From Rhizophagus irregularis (lineage: Eukaryota; Glomeromycota; Glomeromycetes; Glomerales; Glomeraceae), in NCBI RefSeq assembly GCF_026210795.1, contig NC_089439.1, forward strand, positions 3,286,001 to 3,350,000: a stretch of 64,000 nt of DNA, read 5' to 3'. The notes beneath the pieces were generated by a model. It saw nothing but the letters and a program-made list of their open reading frames with translations, made no database searches and had not been told where the DNA came from. The position numbers and the translations under genes were made by a program. The first letter of the stretch is position 1. Each line of letters opens with the position of its first letter. This document shows positions 58,505 to 64,000 of this stretch, in pieces.

Positions 58505-60237
58505 AGAAAAATAATTACGAGTTATAGAAGGGAAAGAAAAAACAAAATAAAAAAAAAAATATGTAATCTAATTTATTGTTCTTGTGAAAATCCTTTTGCA
58601 TGCAGTTAACACGATTTGTTAGTGTATTTTCTTCCACATTTTTAAGATTAAATTTTGTGAAACGAAATTGTCAAATGATATTCGTCAATCTCGGCCATTT
58701 TAAAAAATGTTTTTGTTTTATAAATAAGGAACATTTAAAATAGGTAACATTTTGACAATATTAAAAGCTTAAAACTATTAATATAAGCTGCTATTTGTTA
58801 TTTCGGTTTTATGAAAAAAAAATAAATAAATAAAAAAAAAGTTTTGTTGGCAATATGATTTATGTTAAGAATATCTTGTGTATCATACCATATTTTTTCT
58901 GTCTATCGTGAACAAAGAATCATAATAAAAATGGAAATGATCACGATAAAGCTTACCAAAATTACAAATCATGATGTAAACAAAAAGGCAATCAGCCGAT
59001 AATCAAAATATTTTTTTAAATTTAAAATAAATAGAAAATTGTATAATGTATATTATAAAAAAATATTTACGATAAAAAATCGTCATATTTTATTTTTTTT
59101 TTAAAAAAAAAAATAATTTTTTCTTTGATAAAAAAAGTTTTGCCAGATTTAAACTAATTCTGGTAAGCGTTGTGCCATCTTTAATTTTAAAGATTGTTTG
59201 TACACACTTGGTAAGATCACAAGATCACAATCTGAGTCACATGTATTCAATTTAGTGACGTAACCTTAATAGTTATTGATACTAATAAAATCGTAGTTTC
59301 GGATTATAAGTATCATATTACGGCTACCATTCAGAATAAATAAATTGGACTTCAAAATGTATATGTATTATTAAAGGTCATCACTTAAAATAATTTAGAA
59401 AAAGACATAAATTTAAAAAAGAAATTATTCTTGCTAACGAATCTCTTACAAGAAAGTAAAAATCATTACGCAGTAAATATATTAATTGAAATCTTGTTTA
59501 TTGTAAAAGTTCTCTTGAAAATTGTTAATATTAATGTTTAGCTAGTTATAATATACTGTGAATATTGTAGAATTATAGAAATTATTAAACTAGTTACCTA
59601 AAAATAATGTTAATTTACAAATTTCAAATAAAATATCATTATTAAAAACAAAGACAATGATTGGATTTTATAATCAATCAAAAAATTTTGGAAAACTCAA
59701 AAGTAATACTTGAAAGTGTTAATAAAAAAAATGGTTTGAAAAGATAAATGATTAATAAATATTTGAAAAAGTTAATAATACTTATTTAATATTCTATGGT
59801 AGGTACTATAAAGTATAAATAACAGTCAACCACCTTAACTTTATAATCATTAAGATGAAGCCAGAAAACTTCTTAAAATTATAAAGAATAATGGGATTAT
59901 AGACAGAAGTCTTGAATTGTTGATATTTATTTTTTTACTGATATATTTGTAGACAGTATTGTCAAATGACAAAATAAATAATAATACACATATTAATATA
60001 ATTAACTTTCAATTACTGTAAATATAAATTTTTGAAGGCCTAAGTACTAGTAATATTTTTTTTTAGAAATTTAGTAGTTAGAAATTAAGAAAGCAGATAT
60101 TTGAACAAAAAGTACATGTTTAAAATAATTATATTGAGATATATTTGACTAATGTGTCTTTGCGTATAATGTGACTTTGTGTGATTGATCTACTCACAAC
60201 AAATAAAGCGCAGTAACTTGCTAAGCAGGAACACAAG
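58505..60237. other. long intergenic stretch
   Basis: AT-rich, no gene recognised. Contains the leader of the ten-exon gene (right after 58504) and a MITE end at 59954. Confidence 0.5.
59954..59975. mobile_element. end fragment of the hAT-like MITE
   Basis: CAGTATTGTCAAATGACA matches the left end of the MITE copies at 42195 and 50950 with one substitution; the rest of the element is missing. Confidence 0.5.
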
Positions 60238-60471
60238 CTTATAATTAAGTTGGTAAGCTAATGGATAACATCATATAATAATTTTTTCATTATAGCTAAG
60301 TTAACTTAGCAAAATTCAAATTCCAAGTTGATGGTTATATATGATACATTTTTTACGTTTATAACTGAGTTAATAGAGTTAATAAATAACATGTAAAATC
60401 AATGGCTTAGCAAAATTTCAAGTTGTTTATGCTAAAAAGGTTATATGTGATACAAATTTTCATGTTTCAAA
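60238..60471. repeat. degenerate tandem duplication of ~117 bp
   Basis: Two neighbouring segments share the order TTATAA.T.AGTTG/TAA, ATAACAT, TTAGCAAAATTCAA, AAGTTG, GGTTATAT.TGATACA and TTTT.A.GTTT. They start near 60238 and 60358. Differences are many, so it is old. Confidence 0.5.
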
Positions 60472-60902
60472 GTAAATAACATAAGTTTTTAATATAAATA
60501 TCCACTCTTTCTCCATTCACAAAAAAAAAAAATATTATAAACTTTGTAAACAACTATTTCTAAACAATACTTTCAAAAGTAAGAACTAAAGAATTGGTCA
60601 TTAGTCGACTTTGACAGTTGATCTTTGATTACTGTTAGATGAACAGCATTCATAAAAAATTTTATTTATACCTTAATTCCATTTTATTAAATGAAAATGC
60701 ATTAGAGGAAGAAATTAGCACAGTTAGAAACCTAATTAAAATGAAAAAGGTAAATAATTTCAAACTAATTCAATAAACAGTTAGTGAACTGAAACTAAGA
60801 AACTTCCAGTATCAAATTTTTAGCTGAATCATAGAATAGTATTATTAGTTGCTTTTTACTCAATTTATTGCAAGGTAGTTAAGAAAACTTTTTGATATAT
60901 TT

Positions 60903-61325
60903 AACTGAATCCTCAAGCTTTTTACAGCATTTACATTACAACAATTTAAGAAAAATATCAACTTGATGATTATTTCTTATCTTAATCTCTTCTTTGTAAT
61001 GATTTTAACTAAAAAAATTTTTAAGTAAATCTAACTGAATCCTCAAACCTTTTATAGCATTTGCATTATAATGATCTGAAAAAGATATTAACTTGATGAT
61101 TGTTTCTTATCTGAACTTCTTTTCTTAATTTCTTTATAATGATTTTAGTTAGAAAGATTTTTAAGTAAATCTAACTGAATTATCAAACTTTTTACAGCAT
61201 TTGCATTGCAATGATCTGAAAAAAGTATCAACTTAAATGATTATTTCTTATCTTAATTTTTTTCCTTAATTTCTTTGTAATGATTTTAACTAGAAAGATT
61301 TTTAGATAATCTAACTATTAGAGGA
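60903..61325. repeat. 130-140 bp tandem repeat, three copies and a bit
   Basis: AACTGAAT(C/T) begins units at 60903, 61033 and 61173, and a cut one starts at 61312. Each unit has the order TCAAACTTTTTACAGCATTT, ATGATCTGAAAAA, CAACTTGATGATTATTTCTT, CTTTGTAATGATTTTAACTA and GATTTTTAAGTAAATCT. No coding frame survives. It ends about 270 bases before a decayed transposase. Confidence 0.85.
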
Positions 61326-61590
61326 TATAATAGTTTAAGAGAGGGATACAAATAAAAAATTTTTTATAAATAGTATTTAACTGAATTAGGCTTTTTGATG
61401 AATGAATATTTCCAATTTAGGAATTGATGCAGATTTAGAAATTAAGATAATCTATTTTTTTAAATTCACGTGTTTATTAATTATGTAAACTTATATCCAG
61501 TACACGTTTTTAAACAAAGAAAAATTTTTTTTTGTTTACTTATTTAGTTCTTTTAATATAATATGATTATTCATTGAGGTAAAAATAAAA

Positions 61591-62765
61591 GGCTACAAGT
61601 AATAGAAAAAAGTAGAAGACAATGGTGTGCTCATGAAAAATTGATTATAATAAATAGTGTGAAAGTAAATGTTTAGTGGCAAGAAGGTTTGATATAAAAC
61701 TAAAACAAATCTATTATTAGATGAATTAAAAATCTCAACTTAAAAATGTAGTATTAAAGATACTGCATTTTCAGAACTTGAAAAGTTTCTTTTTAAATGG
61801 GTATCAGATTTGCGTAAAAATACAAAAGCTGTTTAATACATGAAATATGGTAATCAGAAAAACAAAATTAATTGCTAAAGAAAAAAAATGAGTAGATATG
61901 TATCCAATTATTGCTCAATTTAAATTTTCAGAAGCATGATTAGAAGGATTTATAAACAATATAATCTTGTAACAAGAAAAAGAACATATATTGCATAACA
62001 TCTTTCTGATAATCTTATAGAAAAATAATAAAATTTCTTAAGTTTTATTTTATACAGATGAATTTAGCTGATTATTCACTGAAATACATAGGCAATATGA
62101 ATGAGATGCCTGTTGCATTTGATTTACTATATTCAACTACTTTGGATCATTGAAGTACTTCAATTGTTAATATAAAAACTACTAATCATGAAAAAATAAA
62201 TTTTACTGTTATATTAGCCTATATGGCTAATAGTATAAAATTACCATTAATTTGTATCTTCAAACTTAAAAAAATGTCATGAGAACTTTTCCTCAAGGAG
62301 TTTATATATGTGTAAATGAAAAAAAATAGTGTAATGAAGAAGAAATGTTCTGGTAGATTGAAAATGTGTGGACTCAAAAAAATAAGCTTGATAATTTAAG
62401 GTCCTTATTGGTCTTAGATTCTTTTCGTGAACATCTTATTAATTCAAAATAGATTTAAAAAAAACAAATAAATCTTGCTATTATTCCTGATAATCTTATA
62501 TGTAAATTATAACCATTGGATGTAGCTATTAATAAAAGTTTAAAGTAAATTTGCATCAGTATTACAATACATGGATGAATTCTGAAATCATACATTCACA
62601 CCTACTGGAAAAATCAAATAGTTATCCTATACTACTGTAACTTAATAGGTGAAAAATCATGGAGAGATGTAGATATTTCTATAATTTAAAGGTCTTTTAA
62701 ATATTGCAGAATTTCTACTGCCAGAGATAGAAGTGAAGATAATTTAATATTGATAATATAGTTAA
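61591..62765 (+). mobile_element. decayed pogo/CENP-B-type DNA transposase
   Basis: Fragments in order match DDE-superfamily transposases of the pogo/Tigger/CENP-B group. The start has an HTH-side RRQWCAHEKL (about 61620). Next come ELEKFLFKWVSDLRKNTKAV (about 61777-61836), MYPIIAQFKFSEA (about 61898-61936) and the catalytic-domain start YIGNMNEMPVAFDL (about 62090-62130), where intact members have a D in NMDE. LDH..TSIVNIKTTNHEKI is near 62144-62200, then FTVILAYMANSIKLPLICIF, SLLVLDSFREHLINS and LAIIPDNLICKL.PLDVAIN. These are followed by a C-terminal WMNSEII and RSEDNL (about 62570-62740). Here NMDE has become NMNE, and many stops and frame changes occur. No terminal inverted repeats were located. 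It is an old dead copy. Confidence 0.8.
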
Positions 62766-62855
62766 TATGAAAAAAAATAAACAAAGTGGTGAGATCCCCC
62801 AATTCCCCCTGTCATCAATTTACAAGGTTGCCACATCGAACGGGCATTCTCATGG

Positions 62856-62915
62856 TCGAACGAACGAATGAGCGAACAAACAAACGAACGAACGAGCAAT
62901 CAAACGAACAAACAC
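62856..62915. repeat. (CGAA)n / (CAAA)n microsatellite
   Basis: Imperfect tetranucleotide repeats of CGAA and CAAA over about 60 bases, in the middle of a short frame whose Glu/Arg/Thr/Asn repeats are a by-product. Confidence 0.85.
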
Positions 62916-62989
62916 GTGATCAAAACATAATTAACGAACAACAACATCAGCGAACAATATACAACAACATTCTTGGTTCACAAAATAAA

Positions 62990-64000
62990 TAGCGTTAGTA
63001 ATATAAAACATCAAACAATATAAAATAAAAATTAACTTCTCTAAATTTTCCTCAAATTATATCCACTTTTACCTTTAATTTCAAACTACGATAGCTTTCG
63101 CTACGGAACATTACTTTTCAAAACATATATTTAATTCTTCTTAAAATTTCCATTTTTTAATTAAAATTAATTAAGCGAACATTAATTAAAGTTTAGGGCG
63201 AACCTATTACCTTTAATTAACATTAAACTTCATTAACAAATAATTAAATGAAACTTATATTTTATTGAGTTCTGTGGATGCGAACTGTGGAATTACTTTG
63301 AATTCCGTTCTCTATATATACAATTTTTATGCTACTTTCTATTCTATCTATATACTATCTTTTATGTTCTTTACATATTATCTTTGAACTATCTTTCTAA
63401 TATACTATCTATATTTTAAATACGCTATCTTTTAATATGCTATCTTATATATTATTTTATATATTATCTTTTCTATTATTCAAATATTACATCGTAAAGA
63501 AATAATTTATAACCCATCTTTTATGGCTGTGCTATCTTTTCTTTAAAATAATCTTTCAAATATTATGTCGTAAAGATATAATTCATCTTTTGTGGCTGTG
63601 TTATCTTTTATATATGTTCTTTTTAATATGTTATCTTTTATATTCCATCTTTACGCCATCTTTTCATATTATCTTCTATATTATTTTGTGTTCTCCAATC
63701 TTTCCGACATTATTTTATATATTCTTTTAATCCACTTTATGTGTTTCGCTCATAATCTACCTTTTGTGGCTTATAATTATTCTTTCTTGTCGTTCTCATT
63801 GTTAAAGATCGCTAAGCCGCAAATGATCGACTCTATTTATCCTATTGGTTCTTTGTCAATCATTCAATAAATATTACATCATGTAGATCATTACTCTTCT
63901 TAAATGTTTATCCTTTTCGGCTAATTATTTATCCATCCACGCCAATCCACGATTAATTCGTTCGTTCTTAATACTTGATAATTACATTTGGTGGTTGAAT
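62990..64000. repeat. pyrimidine-rich ATCTTTTA repeat region, no gene
   Basis: From about 63300 to 63760 the words CTATCTTTTA, ATATTATCTT and similar recur many times. A larger unit of about 73 bases is doubled. TCAAATATTA(C/T)(A/G)TCGTAAAG starts near 63479 and 63557, each followed by CATCTTTT.TGGCTGTG.TAT and CTTTT. The remaining part to the window end has no recognised content. Confidence 0.5.

Noticed and set aside
58257-58514. 85-codon plus-strand frame with Ser/Thr/Leu repeats
   Set aside because: Antisense reading of the N-terminal repeats in exon 1 of the ten-exon gene.
62786-62992. 68-codon frame with Glu-Arg-Thr-Asn repeats
   Set aside because: Produced by the CGAA/CAAA microsatellite.
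1-64000. CRISPR arrays, bacterial operons or ribosome-binding sites
   Set aside because: The window is clearly eukaryotic (spliceosomal introns, fungal gene families); the tandem repeats lack spacer structure.

Overview
The window looks like nuclear DNA of an arbuscular-mycorrhizal fungus close to Rhizophagus irregularis (Glomeromycotina). It is very AT-rich, with short GT..AG introns of about 55-120 bases. Its gene content (BTB-BACK-TLDc proteins in many copies, a long Sel1-repeat protein, an F-box protein, a tandem NmrA-like family) matches the families known to be expanded in those genomes. The species is inferred from content and style, not from a marker gene.

Layout. 1-8.7 kb: a decayed glycolipid-transfer-protein (GLTP) gene, one intact BTB-BACK-TLDc gene (3060-4498), two broken relatives and a doubtful minus-strand gene end. 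8.76-10.43 kb: a 24-26 bp minisatellite with higher-order structure, followed by a retroposon with clear target-site duplications. 11.9-14.5 kb: three more BTB-BACK-TLDc relics on both strands. 15.5-31.1 kb: a head-to-tail array of NmrA-like NAD(P)-binding genes, all on +. Four have open spliced frames, one carries a frameshift and one is heavily decayed; all measurable copies share one seven-exon structure. 32.2-46.9 kb: three intact BTB-BACK-TLDc genes on -, one copy without its TLDc domain, one relic split by a poly-A retroposon, a short stray fragment, and an F-box gene on + (34972-36678). 48.2-50.5 kb: a Sel1-repeat protein on -. 50.9-55.4 kb: gene-poor and repeat-rich, with a hAT-like MITE and a 650 bp inverted-repeat element. 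55.5-58.5 kb: a ten-exon gene on -, 768 residues, with two KH-like segments, not recognised beyond that. 58.5-64 kb: tandem repeats, a decayed pogo/CENP-B-type transposase and microsatellites.

The BTB-BACK-TLDc proteins are probably substrate adaptors of cullin-3 ubiquitin ligases, and the F-box protein an adaptor of SCF ligases, so the middle of the window is rich in protein-turnover adaptors. The NmrA-like proteins may sense NAD(P)H/NADP. Nothing in the sequence shows that these families work together. The window is mainly a record of gene birth and death by local duplication. All exon borders were placed by eye from splice signals and comparison between copies. No LTR or virus-like element was recognised.
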